Assembly: GCF_003259375.1 (NCBI RefSeq)
Contig: NZ_QLLN01000001.1
Coordinates: forward strand, 101,360 to 165,359
Direction of reading: 5' to 3'
DNA: 64,000 bases
Source of the DNA: Arenibacter echinorum
GTDB lineage: Bacteria > Bacteroidota > Bacteroidia > Flavobacteriales > Flavobacteriaceae
Every line of letters begins with the position of its first letter. The stretch's first letter is position 1. Below, one piece after another: positions 55,447-64,000 of this stretch. Below the pieces are notes generated by a model that ran no database searches, was not told the DNA's origin, and saw only the letters and a list, made by a program, of their open reading frames with translations. Made by a program: the position numbers and the translations under genes.

Positions 55447-55875
55447 ATGAAGATAGAGACAGTATGCATTATTGATGATGATCCGATTTTTGTTTATGGA
55501 ACCAAAGTTTTATTAAACTACAACAGCAGTTTTGGTTCCTCTGTTATTGTTCATGAGGATGGAAAGGAGGCTTTGGAAAATCTAACTTCAATGTCTAGAT
55601 GTGGTGAGAAACTGCCCGATGTCATCTTTTTGGATTTAAATATGCCCATAATGGATGGATGGGAATTCTTGGATGAATTTGTAAAATTGCCCATTGAGAA
55701 TACCCCAAGGGTGTATATAGTGAGCTCTTCAATAGATAATCAGGATATTGAAAAGGCCAATACCTATGATATAGTAAAAGACTTTATAGTAAAGCCATTG
55801 TCGGACTCCATTCTTTCTGATCTGTTCAAGACCATAGAGGCCGAGGGACTGCAAAACACTTCAATTGAAAAATAG
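55447..55875 (+). CDS. Stand-alone response regulator receiver protein
   Basis: A 142-residue single-domain receiver. The acidic pocket is Asp10-Asp12, the phospho-acceptor Asp63 in VIFLDLNMPIMDGWEF, the switch Ser93/Ser94 in VYIVSSS and Lys116 in FIVKPLS. There is no output domain, so it acts by protein contact or phosphotransfer. No histidine kinase lies nearby. The sequence resembles Rcp1/CheY-like receivers common in Bacteroidota. Confidence 0.92.
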   Translation: MKIETVCIIDDDPIFVYGTKVLLNYNSSFGSSVIVHEDGKEALENLTSMSRCGEKLPDVIFLDLNMPIMDGWEFLDEFVKLPIENTPRVYIVSSSIDNQDIEKANTYDIVKDFIVKPLSDSILSDLFKTIEAEGLQNTSIEK

Positions 55876-56223
55876 TCGCTTTGTTTATTTTGTAGGCTTT
55901 TGGAATTTGGTCATTGGGCTTTAATTTCTCTTTAAAGAACACTAATGCTTCGCATTGTGATAGCCTAGAGCTGATGGTCTAGTACATAACGCACTTTGGA
56001 AACATATGTCTTTACCATAGGCCTCTATATTTATTTGCATTATATATTTGCTATAGAACGGTAAATTCTCAAAAGAGATCGTATCTGTCTTTACATCATT
56101 TCCCAAATCCTACAACAAGGGCGGTAGTCCATTTGGGTTGGCTATCTATTGGGCGGGGCCAAACTAAATCCATATTAATGTGATGTTTTTTAAGTTTGGA
56201 TTTAGGAATTAACAGGCGTTATT
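55876..56223. other. Intergenic region, no gene seen
   Basis: The 348 bases between the convergent response regulator and RND pump genes hold a small hairpin AATGC-TTC-GCATT near 55940. No terminator with T tract and no ORF were found. Confidence 0.5.
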
Positions 56224-59200
56224 TCATTTATCCACCAGTACACTGTTTTCTGGGACTTTGGTTTTGGATACATCCATTTGCCTTACCGTTCTGCCTTTTT
56301 CTATTATCAGCCGTATATCCTCAAGTGTTAGGTATAAGCAGGGTACGATGACCAAAATGATGGCTGTGGCAAAAACAATTCCAAACCCTAAGGAAATTGC
56401 CATAGGGATTAAATAATAGGCCTGACTCGAGGTTTCAAGGATAATAGGGGCCAAACCACCAAAGGTGGTCATGGTTGTTAGCATAATGGGCCTAAACCTT
56501 CTAAGGCCCGCTTCGTGTATGGAAGTGTATATAGGGTTGCCTTCCTTACGCCGTTTGTTGGCATAGTCTATCATGATCAGGGAATCATTGACTACTACTC
56601 CCGATAATGCTATGACGCCCATCAAACTAACCAATGAGAGGTCATAGCCGAGCAAGATGTGGCCTATAACGGCACCTACTATACCAAATGGAATGGCGGT
56701 CATTACAATCAAGGGTTGCGCATAACTGTGAAAGGCTATGGCCAGCAATACATAAATTAAACCCATGGCAATAGCGAAGCCGGCCCTAAGGGTGTTGGTA
56801 CTTTCCCTCATATCTGCCTGACTACCTTCAAAGCTCCAAGTAATCCCAGGAAAATCGGCCCGTAATTGTGGAAGCGTTTCCTCCTGTACCATGTCGATGA
56901 CCCTGGTAACGGCATTGGCGGGTTCAACGTCCATTCCAACATTGACTATTCTGCGTCCGTCCCTGCGGTTGATACTGCTAAAGGCCTCCCTTTGCTCAAC
57001 TTCCACAACATCCATCAACGGAACTTCTATGCCCTCTGGAGTACGTATCAAGAAATTTTCCAAGTTTTGTATATCCTTACGTTCTTCTATCGGTAGTTTT
57101 ACCCGTACTTCAATTTCGTTCATTCCCCGCAGCTGCCGCATTGCCAAAGCTCCAAAAAAACCATCGCGCACCTGTCGCCCTACCTCGTCCGAAGTTAGTC
57201 CAAGGCTTCTGCCTTGCGGCAATAACTTAAAGTCGAACTGCATTTTTCCCTTATTGTAGTTGTCCGTGACGTCACGTGTATTGGAAAAAGCTTTCATACT
57301 TTCTACAAATGCGCCACTAGCTTTTTCCAACACATTTATATCCGAATGGCTGAGGTCTATGCTAATGGCCTGTCTAGCTCCTCCAGGACCTCTTTCCGCC
57401 TCAAAGGTAATTTGGTCAACACCCTCAATATCCCCAATATTATCACGCCATAGGGCAATGATCTCGGCAGCTGTAATATCCCTTTGGTCTGGAGGCAACA
57501 TCACAATCTCAACGTCAATAAAATTCTGTCCACGTACATTGGTCTTTATTCCTTCCGCTACTTCATAAAGATTATGTTCCTCGAACATGCGTTGGGTGGA
57601 GTTAGAGATAGCATGTGCTACTTTGGCCGCCTGATCCGGGGTTGTGCCAACCGGTAAGCGAACCCCCGCTTCTATTTCGTCGGCCGCAACTTCGGGCATC
57701 ATGATCAGTCCCATATGCCCACTGTAGCCATAGCCTCCCACAATGAGCAATAGTGCAACGGCAGCTGTTAGGGTAATATATCGGTATTGTAAACATTTGT
57801 CCAATAGCGGGCGATATTTATTTTCTATAAAACGGTCAAATGCATTGGCAAAAGTGCGCTGCCAGCCTTCCAACTTTTTCACCCATTTGTTCTTATTTGT
57901 TTCCTTTTTTAGATGAGCCAAATGGGATGGTAAAATAAATAGCGCTTCCAGTAATGAAACCCCTAAAATAACGATCACCACCGCAGGTAAGGGTTGCCAG
58001 AATTTTCCAGTTTCTCCGGGCATAAATAAGAGGGGTACAAAAGCTATAATAGTTGTCACAATACTAAAGACGACAGGCAAGGAAACATCTTTGGTTCCCG
58101 CAATGGCGGCCTGGATGGGGCTAAATCCCTTCTGACGGTATTCGTACACATTTTCCCCTACCACAATGGCATCATCCACTACAATACCTAGCACTACCAA
58201 AAATCCGAACATGGAAATCATGTTTACGCTGATACCGATGAGGGGCAGGAATATCATTCCTCCCACAAAGGAAACCGTCATGCCCATCATTACCCAGAAT
58301 GCTAGGCGATACTCCAAAAATAGGGTCAGTATAATCAGCACAATAATGATGGCGAGAATTCCATTTTCTGTAAGAAGCGACAGCCGTTCCCGATAGTCCG
58401 CGGCGCGATTGCTATCCGTACGATATTTGATTCCAGGGGGCAATTGGAAATCTTCCATGATGCCCTCAACGGCATCGGCAATCTCCAGAGGAGACTGGTT
58501 CCCGATTCGGAAAATACGAAGTTCAACATAGTTTTCTTGATTGAATTGTCCGTGAAATCCGGTTTCCTCAAAACCATCGGTGATGGTGGCAATATCTTCC
58601 AAGGTTACCTTGGCTCCAGAGTCAGAGGAGACCACAGTGATATTCCCATATTCCTTGGCCCATTGTTTTCGCTCCTGCATCCGTAGCAATATTTCCCCGC
58701 TTTGGGTCTGTACTGCCCCGGCAGGTACGTCATTACTGCTTTGTTGAATTATGTCCGCTACCTGTCCTAAGGTCAGGTTGTATTTTTGTAGGTTGTGGCG
58801 GGGTATTTCGATCCGGGTTTCATAATCGGGCACGTTCCCCAGTTCCACCTGGGTAATCATGGGATTGCTGAGAAGGATATTGCGCAGGCGTTCGGCCAAT
58901 TGGCGCAAGGTCCAAATATCTGAATTGCCATATAATCCGATTTGAATTACATCCTGTTGACGGGATTGTAGGCTAACAATGGGCTGTTCAATATCATCGG
59001 GAAAGGTACGTATGCGATTAATGGCCTGATCAATATCTTGGAAGGCCTTCATGCGTTCCGATCCGGCAACAAGTTCTATAAGAATCTCTCCCGAGCCTTC
59101 ACTGGCTTCGGAAGCAATTTCCTTGATTCCCTGAACTGCCCTAACGGCTTCCTCTACGGGTTGCAGAATACCTTGCTCCACCTCTGCCGGAGAGGCGCCC

Positions 59201-59397
59201 GGATAGGCCACAGAAACTTCTACAAAATCCAATTGAAATTCCGGAAATACTTCCTTTTGGATTTTGAACATGGTAAAAATTCCACCGCCTAGAAGCACCA
59301 ACATAAGTAGGTTGGTGGCAATAGAGTTCTTGGCCATATAGGCAATTGCACCTTCTTTTCTTGGAATTTTATTTTCTTTGTTTTCCTTGTTGTCCAT
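56224..59397 (-). CDS. RND efflux pump, AcrB-like inner membrane subunit
   Basis: A 1057-residue proton-driven exporter with twelve membrane segments and two large periplasmic loops. The first segment ([20 protein letters not shown]) and the loop [23 protein letters not shown] are typical of HAE/CzcA-like RND pumps. The proton-relay aspartates are in [20 protein letters not shown] near residue 400, and [15 protein letters not shown] forms the matching second-half segment. It is the last gene of an operon with adaptor (8-base gap) and outer membrane factor. Substrate not known. Confidence 0.94.
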   Translation of the reverse strand: MDNKENKENKIPRKEGAIAYMAKNSIATNLLMLVLLGGGIFTMFKIQKEVFPEFQLDFVEVSVAYPGASPAEVEQGILQPVEEAVRAVQGIKEIASEASEGSGEILIELVAGSERMKAFQDIDQAINRIRTFPDDIEQPIVSLQSRQQDVIQIGLYGNSDIWTLRQLAERLRNILLSNPMITQVELGNVPDYETRIEIPRHNLQKYNLTLGQVADIIQQSSNDVPAGAVQTQSGEILLRMQERKQWAKEYGNITVVSSDSGAKVTLEDIATITDGFEETGFHGQFNQENYVELRIFRIGNQSPLEIADAVEGIMEDFQLPPGIKYRTDSNRAADYRERLSLLTENGILAIIIVLIILTLFLEYRLAFWVMMGMTVSFVGGMIFLPLIGISVNMISMFGFLVVLGIVVDDAIVVGENVYEYRQKGFSPIQAAIAGTKDVSLPVVFSIVTTIIAFVPLLFMPGETGKFWQPLPAVVIVILGVSLLEALFILPSHLAHLKKETNKNKWVKKLEGWQRTFANAFDRFIENKYRPLLDKCLQYRYITLTAAVALLLIVGGYGYSGHMGLIMMPEVAADEIEAGVRLPVGTTPDQAAKVAHAISNSTQRMFEEHNLYEVAEGIKTNVRGQNFIDVEIVMLPPDQRDITAAEIIALWRDNIGDIEGVDQITFEAERGPGGARQAISIDLSHSDINVLEKASGAFVESMKAFSNTRDVTDNYNKGKMQFDFKLLPQGRSLGLTSDEVGRQVRDGFFGALAMRQLRGMNEIEVRVKLPIEERKDIQNLENFLIRTPEGIEVPLMDVVEVEQREAFSSINRRDGRRIVNVGMDVEPANAVTRVIDMVQEETLPQLRADFPGITWSFEGSQADMRESTNTLRAGFAIAMGLIYVLLAIAFHSYAQPLIVMTAIPFGIVGAVIGHILLGYDLSLVSLMGVIALSGVVVNDSLIMIDYANKRRKEGNPIYTSIHEAGLRRFRPIMLTTMTTFGGLAPIILETSSQAYYLIPMAISLGFGIVFATAIILVIVPCLYLTLEDIRLIIEKGRTVRQMDVSKTKVPENSVLVDK

Positions 59398-59404
59398 GGT
59401 CTAT

Positions 59405-60613
59405 CTATTGTGTCGGTTCTTCTTCGGAGCCTTCTGACCGTGTTCTTAGTCCAATACCATTGCTTACCGTACTTAAATCTGTGATAACGACCTGTTCTCC
59501 CTCACTTAAGCCTTTTCTGATGTAGGCAAACTCATTATCCGTGAGAACTATATCAACTTTACGAATTTCCAATTTGTCCTCTTTCATCACCCAAACCGTT
59601 TCGTTACTTCTAATATAATCTCTGTTAAGGCGTACTACATTGTCCAATTTATTGGCCTGAATATCCACTTCAACAAAAGTGCCTATCATTAATATAGGCT
59701 TCCCTTCTAAATCGGTATTTTTAGCTAGTGGATCTGTCACTTTTACCAGTACCCTGGCCAGACGGGTCTGTCCGTCCAGGGCACCAATCTGTTTGTCCAA
59801 ATAACCTTCGCGATACTGCTCGTCGGGCCAGGCCGTAGAATTCTTGATAAGCACGGCAGAACCCTTGTCCCTATCATTTTCGGGGAAGCGCAGCCATTGT
59901 AGTTTAGAAACCGGCACGGTTGCAGTAACCCAATAATACTCAGTGCCAACGAGCCGACCTAAATCATCCCCTGGACCAACTTGCGAACCAGCTGTGACGT
60001 TCTGGCTAAGAATATGCGCATCAAAAGGAGCACGGATAGTAGTTCTTTCCAAGTTTAATTGCGCTTGGTCCACAGAGGCCTTGGCACCTACAATGGTAGC
60101 CTTAACTGCATTAAGCTGGGGCTGCCGTAATATTAGTTGTTGCTCATCTGCGGACAGCGGATTGTCTTTAAAAAGGGAATCGTTGGCTATAAGCTTTAAA
60201 TCTTGTTCCGCTATTTGTTGTCGGCCCATTTCGGTATCCAAGGTAGTCTTGGACTGCAGTAGTTCGCTTTTTCTAAGTTCCAGGGTGTTCCTATAATCCG
60301 AGGGGTCTATCTGCAGCAGCGGTTGATTCTTTTTTACAAACCCCCCGGGAGTAAAAGCGGGATCCCTATTTATTATTTGTCCGGATACCAACGGACTTAA
60401 GGTAATATCCTCTACGGGCTGCACTGTTCCCGTTGCTGATATGGTAGGTTCATAGGAGCCTCCTTTTACGGTAATCACATCCACTAACATGGCCGTTTCT
60501 ATACTTGCCCCTTCAGTCTTTGCTTCCGGTTCCGTAGAAAATATTAGGGTGGTGATAGCAATCCCGGCAATAAGTATAGCTAAACATATCCACAGTATTT
60601 TTTTATTGCTCAT
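59405..60613 (-). CDS. RND efflux periplasmic adaptor (membrane fusion protein)
   Basis: A 402-residue adaptor with an N-terminal membrane anchor (KKILWICLAILIAGIAITTLIF). The lipoyl halves flank a coiled-coil hairpin at about 110-170 (LELRKSELLQSKTTLDTEMGRQQ), followed by beta-barrel and membrane-proximal domains (TIRAPFDAHILSQNVTAGSQV). It bridges pump and outer membrane channel. Gaps of 8 and 12 bases to its neighbours show one operon. Confidence 0.93.
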   Translation of the reverse strand: MSNKKILWICLAILIAGIAITTLIFSTEPEAKTEGASIETAMLVDVITVKGGSYEPTISATGTVQPVEDITLSPLVSGQIINRDPAFTPGGFVKKNQPLLQIDPSDYRNTLELRKSELLQSKTTLDTEMGRQQIAEQDLKLIANDSLFKDNPLSADEQQLILRQPQLNAVKATIVGAKASVDQAQLNLERTTIRAPFDAHILSQNVTAGSQVGPGDDLGRLVGTEYYWVTATVPVSKLQWLRFPENDRDKGSAVLIKNSTAWPDEQYREGYLDKQIGALDGQTRLARVLVKVTDPLAKNTDLEGKPILMIGTFVEVDIQANKLDNVVRLNRDYIRSNETVWVMKEDKLEIRKVDIVLTDNEFAYIRKGLSEGEQVVITDLSTVSNGIGLRTRSEGSEEEPTQ

Positions 60614-60625
60614 ATGGTTAAATTT

Positions 60626-62056
60626 CTATTGATTGTCTATCTCTCTATAGGTTTCAAATCCGCCCGCCAATGCCCTGTACAATGTAATTCGAATTTGAAT
60701 TAGTTGCCGCTGGGATACTACATAATCCCTACGGAGTTGTTGCTCGGCATCCAAACCGATGAGTACATCCAGGTAGGGGCTAAATCCGTTAAGGAATTCT
60801 ACCCGCAGTTGCCTGTTGCTTTTTTGTGCCAATTCCAATTGTCTGCCAATATTGTCTACCCTTTGCTTTTGTTTTATTTCCTGAATCAGGCCATTTTCCA
60901 CTTCCTGAAAAGCCTCCAAAGTGGTCTGTCCGTATTCCAATAGGCGTTGTTGCTTAATGGCCTGGGTCCTGTCCACTTCAGCACTTAGCTGTCCGCCATA
61001 GAATAAGGGAGCCAATATGTTTCCAGCTAGGGTATAGGCCCAATTATCAAAGAGGTTTTGAAAACTGTTGGATCGCAGTTGTCCCCTGCCACTTACCGAT
61101 ATTCTTGGGTATTTACTTCGCACGGCGGAGGCCATATCCCTATCGGCTGCTAATAATATGGCGTAGGATTGTTGTATGTCCGGTCTACGCCTAATAAGTT
61201 CCAAAGGCATACCTGCCACTGGTAGTTCTGGCAATGTAGGTAGATCGGTGGATTCAAAAGCAACGTTTACTTGAGGCTGTTTGCCCAATAATACCGCCAA
61301 TTGATTTTCCAAAAGGGCTACATTGGTTTCAAAAATAATCTGCTGCTCTTTGGTGCTTTCCAATAACTGTGCCTGTCTCAGAATGTCCACTGCCCTAATC
61401 TGACCGCCAACAAACCTCGTTCTTATAAGTTTAATAATATCCTCGTTTGTAGATATTTGGTCTTTTGTAATTTGAAGTTGTTTTTTTGCCGCTATTAGTT
61501 GGTACCAAGTGGTTGCAATTTCTGCTGATAGGGATATTGCCGCAGTTCGGTAATCATACAGGCTGGCCTCCGATCTGAATTTTTCTGCCTGTACCGAACT
61601 TCGTATCCTGCCCCATAAATCCAGTTCGTAATTGGCGGACAGACCTAATTGTGTATTTTCCCCACCCACAAAATCGGGTTCAGGTAAATTTATGGCCGAT
61701 TGTGCACTTGCTCCAATTTGTGGCCATTTATCGCCGGCTTCGCGTGCTACTATGGCTCTTGCCGCTAAAAATTGCTGCCAAGTAGCCGCTAGATTTAGGT
61801 TGGACTGTAAGGCGGAATCGATTAGGGTATTTAGTTGCTCGTCATTAAACGCGGTCCACCATTTATCTTCCAAAACATTCGCGCCCCCGTAGGAGAATTC
61901 CTTTAAATCGTTGATGGGTAAAGCTATATTAGAAAATTTAGGGGAGCAGCCAAAAAAGAGCAGGACGAAGATCAAAAAACAAAATAGAAAGGACTTGTGT
62001 ATTCCTTTTGGTTTGAATTGCATTTTTAACTTTAGGAAAGTGGTTTGAGTCTGCAA
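60626..62056 (-). CDS. RND efflux outer membrane factor (NodT/OprM-like)
   Basis: A 476-residue TolC-type channel, probably lipidated at Cys37 (FVLLFFGCSPKF). The start is open: the ATG at 62023 gives a shorter and more usual signal. The two OEP repeats contain NLAATWQQFLAARAIVAREAGDKWPQIGASAQ and, in the second half, the family motifs GMPLELIRRRPDIQQSYAILLAADRDMASAVRSKYPRIS. It heads the efflux operon. No regulator gene adjoins. Confidence 0.92.
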   Translation of the reverse strand: MQTQTTFLKLKMQFKPKGIHKSFLFCFLIFVLLFFGCSPKFSNIALPINDLKEFSYGGANVLEDKWWTAFNDEQLNTLIDSALQSNLNLAATWQQFLAARAIVAREAGDKWPQIGASAQSAINLPEPDFVGGENTQLGLSANYELDLWGRIRSSVQAEKFRSEASLYDYRTAAISLSAEIATTWYQLIAAKKQLQITKDQISTNEDIIKLIRTRFVGGQIRAVDILRQAQLLESTKEQQIIFETNVALLENQLAVLLGKQPQVNVAFESTDLPTLPELPVAGMPLELIRRRPDIQQSYAILLAADRDMASAVRSKYPRISVSGRGQLRSNSFQNLFDNWAYTLAGNILAPLFYGGQLSAEVDRTQAIKQQRLLEYGQTTLEAFQEVENGLIQEIKQKQRVDNIGRQLELAQKSNRQLRVEFLNGFSPYLDVLIGLDAEQQLRRDYVVSQRQLIQIRITLYRALAGGFETYREIDNQ

Positions 62057-62550
62057 TGGTAGGGTTTGTTTTGGTTTTTCCCTAAAATACCTTTTTTAGG
62101 GCTAATACTATATTAACAAAATCTTAATTATTAATGTTTTCTTAAGGAAATTGGTCTGAGAATTAGAGTTGGTAGGTCTATTATCTGTCGGTCAAATGGC
62201 ACGAAAATCAGGTTCATCAATTAGGCGGTCATTATTTCCTGGACTAACTGTGGAGCCAAATACCTCCGTGCGTTTATAAAAGTAGACAGCACCTTTCTAA
62301 ACCTTTCAAAACACTCAGACTGGCTAAGGAGCCAACTGCTGCACTGACCCGTTGGCCTTTTTTTGCTAAATAGGTTTCCTTTCCACAAGGCTCACATTTT
62401 ATGATCGATTTGACTCCAAATCAAAGGCGGTAAAAGGGGTAATAAATAATATAAATCCTGTAATATATCAGCAGTTTATCGTTTTTCCTTCCTGTACCTT
62501 TATATCCTTCTTTTCTTGCCTATGTAAGATTCGAGACCTAAACTATATTT
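62057..62550. other. Long divergent intergenic region
   Basis: The 494 bases separate the efflux operon from the partial propeller gene. The only strong structure is a terminator-like hairpin on the plus strand at 62331-62364 that follows no annotated plus-strand gene; a small RNA ending there is possible. Confidence 0.5.
62331..62364 (+). terminator. Orphan terminator-like hairpin
   Basis: GCCAAC pairs with GTTGGC around a 14-base loop and is followed by C and seven T residues. There is no plus-strand CDS upstream before the divergent efflux operon. Confidence 0.5.
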
Positions 62551-64000
62551 ATGAAAATGAGGATTTATTTATTGCTATGCCTGACTTTGGTCGTAACATA
62601 TATGACAGCCCAAGTCATCGATGTGCCCTTTAAACAGGCCACCTCGGTCAAATATGTGTTATCCGAAGAGCTCAAGGACGCCCAATTTAAAAAGGTCGTC
62701 GTGGACTATAACGATATTGTATATGTGTTGACGGACAAAGGGCTTTTTAGGGATTACAAAGAAGGCGAACTGTCCAAAGATCTTTTTTATCGACTCTTGG
62801 CCGAAAAAAATCCCGTTGATATTTGCGTGCAGGAAGGAACAGGTTATCTATATTACTTATATGCCGATCAATTTCTAACCAATGCCCATGCAGGTACCGT
62901 CTATGAGTACTTTCCACAGAATGAGTACCAGCGTATTTTGGTCAACGAGCAAGATCAAGTGCTCTTATTAGGCAATAAAAAAGGTGCGCTGTATCAACGA
63001 ACTAAAAAGTTAGCCAACCTCAAATTGCCTGAGGGGACATTGGTTGAGGCTTATGTTTATGATAAAAAATTCTATTACCTGACCACTGACGCCATCTATG
63101 TAATGGAAAATATGGATTGGAAAGTGTTACATAAGGGTGAGAACCTAAGGGCCCTTTCATTCAGACGCAATACTATTTCTGTGGGAACCACTGATGGATT
63201 TTATGCCGTTGACAGCTATGATGGAGAAATAATCTTAGAAATAAATAATAAACTACCGGTACCTAATATTACAAAGTTGCTTCAGGTGGGCAATCAGCTC
63301 TGGTTTGGATCTGATAATGGAGCCTTTTTACAGGAACCGGATCGATTCCGTTATTTTGCCGGTAGGCGTTGGCTGGATCAAAATAAAGTGATCGATATCT
63401 CAAGCGATAGTAAGGGCGACCTATACTTTCTTACACCTTCGGGATTGAACAAGGTAAAATACATCACGCAAACCCTGGCAGAGAAGACAAAAAAGATAGA
63501 GGACGATATCCGTAAATACCATATGCGTTTTGGCTGGGTAAACGAATTTCGTTATGGCAGTCCGGGAGATATGAAAACTGCCCATTCCATGGATAATGAC
63601 AATGATGGATTATGGACGTCACTTTATCTAGGCAGTCAGGCCTTTAGATATGCCGTCACGGGCGAAGAAATTGCCAAAAGATACGTGTGGGAATCATTTG
63701 AGTCCTATGAGAGATTATTGACCGTAAATCCTTTAAAAGGCTTTCCTGCCCGGACCTTTGAAAGAAGGGGTATTATAATCGACGATGACGCATGGCGGCC
63801 TTCTCAAGAAAAAGAATGGGATTGGAAGGGAACCACAAGCACGGATGAATATATTGCCTACCTCTTTGTGGTTGCGGTGATGGATAATTTTATTGTTAAC
63901 ACTGAGGAAGAAAAACAGCGGATTACCAATTTTATAGATGCGATAATGACCCACATTATAGAAAATGACTACTATTTTGTTGATGTAGACGGGAAGCCTA
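62551..64000 (+). CDS. Secreted beta-propeller protein with C-terminal helical domain (3' end beyond window)
   Basis: An open frame of at least 483 codons runs from the ATG at 62551 to the window end without stop. Signal peptide: MKMRIYLLLCLTLVVTYMTAQ. Residues about 25-300 contain repeated short strands such as VVVDYNDIVYVLTDKGLF, ISVGTTDGFYAVDSYDG and QLWFGSDNGAFLQ, typical of a two-component-regulator-like propeller. A charged helix follows (about 305-330), then helices with DNDNDGLWTSLYLGSQAFRYAVTG and SYERLLTVNPLKGFPARTF, which recall an (alpha/alpha) toroid. No catalytic assignment is possible. It is not the usual hybrid sensor kinase as far as visible. Confidence 0.75.
   Translation, partial: MKMRIYLLLCLTLVVTYMTAQVIDVPFKQATSVKYVLSEELKDAQFKKVVVDYNDIVYVLTDKGLFRDYKEGELSKDLFYRLLAEKNPVDICVQEGTGYLYYLYADQFLTNAHAGTVYEYFPQNEYQRILVNEQDQVLLLGNKKGALYQRTKKLANLKLPEGTLVEAYVYDKKFYYLTTDAIYVMENMDWKVLHKGENLRALSFRRNTISVGTTDGFYAVDSYDGEIILEINNKLPVPNITKLLQVGNQLWFGSDNGAFLQEPDRFRYFAGRRWLDQNKVIDISSDSKGDLYFLTPSGLNKVKYITQTLAEKTKKIEDDIRKYHMRFGWVNEFRYGSPGDMKTAHSMDNDNDGLWTSLYLGSQAFRYAVTGEEIAKRYVWESFESYERLLTVNPLKGFPARTFERRGIIIDDDAWRPSQEKEWDWKGTTSTDEYIAYLFVVAVMDNFIVNTEEEKQRITNFIDAIMTHIIENDYYFVDVDGKP

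Overview
The window looks like chromosomal DNA of a marine Flavobacteriaceae bacterium (phylum Bacteroidota; the gene content recalls Zobellia, Maribacter or Arenibacter, but I cannot fix the genus). The evidence is low GC, lipoproteins with Bacteroidota-style signal peptides, a PorT-type gliding/type 9 secretion protein beside ubiE, a lipidated TamA (TamL), a short group 1 sigma factor of 287 residues, and at least nine genes preceded by the Bacteroidota -7 box TAnnTTTG. I found no tRNA, rRNA, CRISPR array, intact transposon or phage gene. Most of the window is housekeeping sequence with a few accessory islands.

Layout. 1-210: a repeat-bearing edge. 0.2-7.6 kb: a CPA2-type cation/proton antiporter with USP-like tail, a lipoprotein sulfatase, an S9A oligopeptidase and a GNAT acetyltransferase. 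7.6-14 kb: an accessory stretch with degenerate intergenic repeats, a small protein reminiscent of CTP-dependent riboflavin kinase, a SIMPL-domain protein, a two-gene secreted module (lipoprotein plus SHD1-like/YHYH protein), a DUF2975 membrane protein and an orphan DUF4143 ATPase. 14-21.3 kb: an unsaturated-uronate catabolic region made of a pyruvate-kinase-like enzyme, the operon kduI-kduD-DUF4861, a divergent LacI regulator with a perfect palindromic operator, and a GH88 unsaturated glucuronyl hydrolase. 21.3-26.3 kb: rpe-ypdA, a DEAD-box helicase, an NmrA-like protein and a small dimeric-barrel protein. 26.5-35.9 kb: a B12-type radical SAM protein, rpoD, pnp, rpsO, a duplicated-motif lipoprotein, accD and fbaA. 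36-47 kb: tamL, a SpoU methyltransferase, porT, ubiE, trkA-trkH, aspartate aminotransferase, fatty acid desaturase and rsmG. 47-55.9 kb: pruA, apaG, PBP1A, an unrecognised glycosidase-like lipoprotein and a stand-alone response regulator. 56-62 kb: a complete RND efflux operon in the order outer membrane factor, adaptor, pump. 62.55 kb to the end: a secreted beta-propeller protein cut by the window edge.

How the genes work together. GH88 cleaves unsaturated disaccharides and releases 4-deoxy-5-keto-uronate; KduI and KduD convert this to 2-keto-3-deoxygluconate. The LacI protein probably senses an intermediate and acts at the palindrome at 18861-18880. No SusC/SusD pair, polysaccharide lyase, KDG kinase or KDPG aldolase lies here, so this is the cytoplasmic or periplasmic end of a pathway whose outer steps are elsewhere. 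No clearly new multi-gene system stands out. The best candidates for follow-up are the YHYH/SHD1 pair, DUF4861 in the uronate operon, the 53-55 kb lipoprotein, the partial propeller protein and the small conserved intergenic coding-like blocks.
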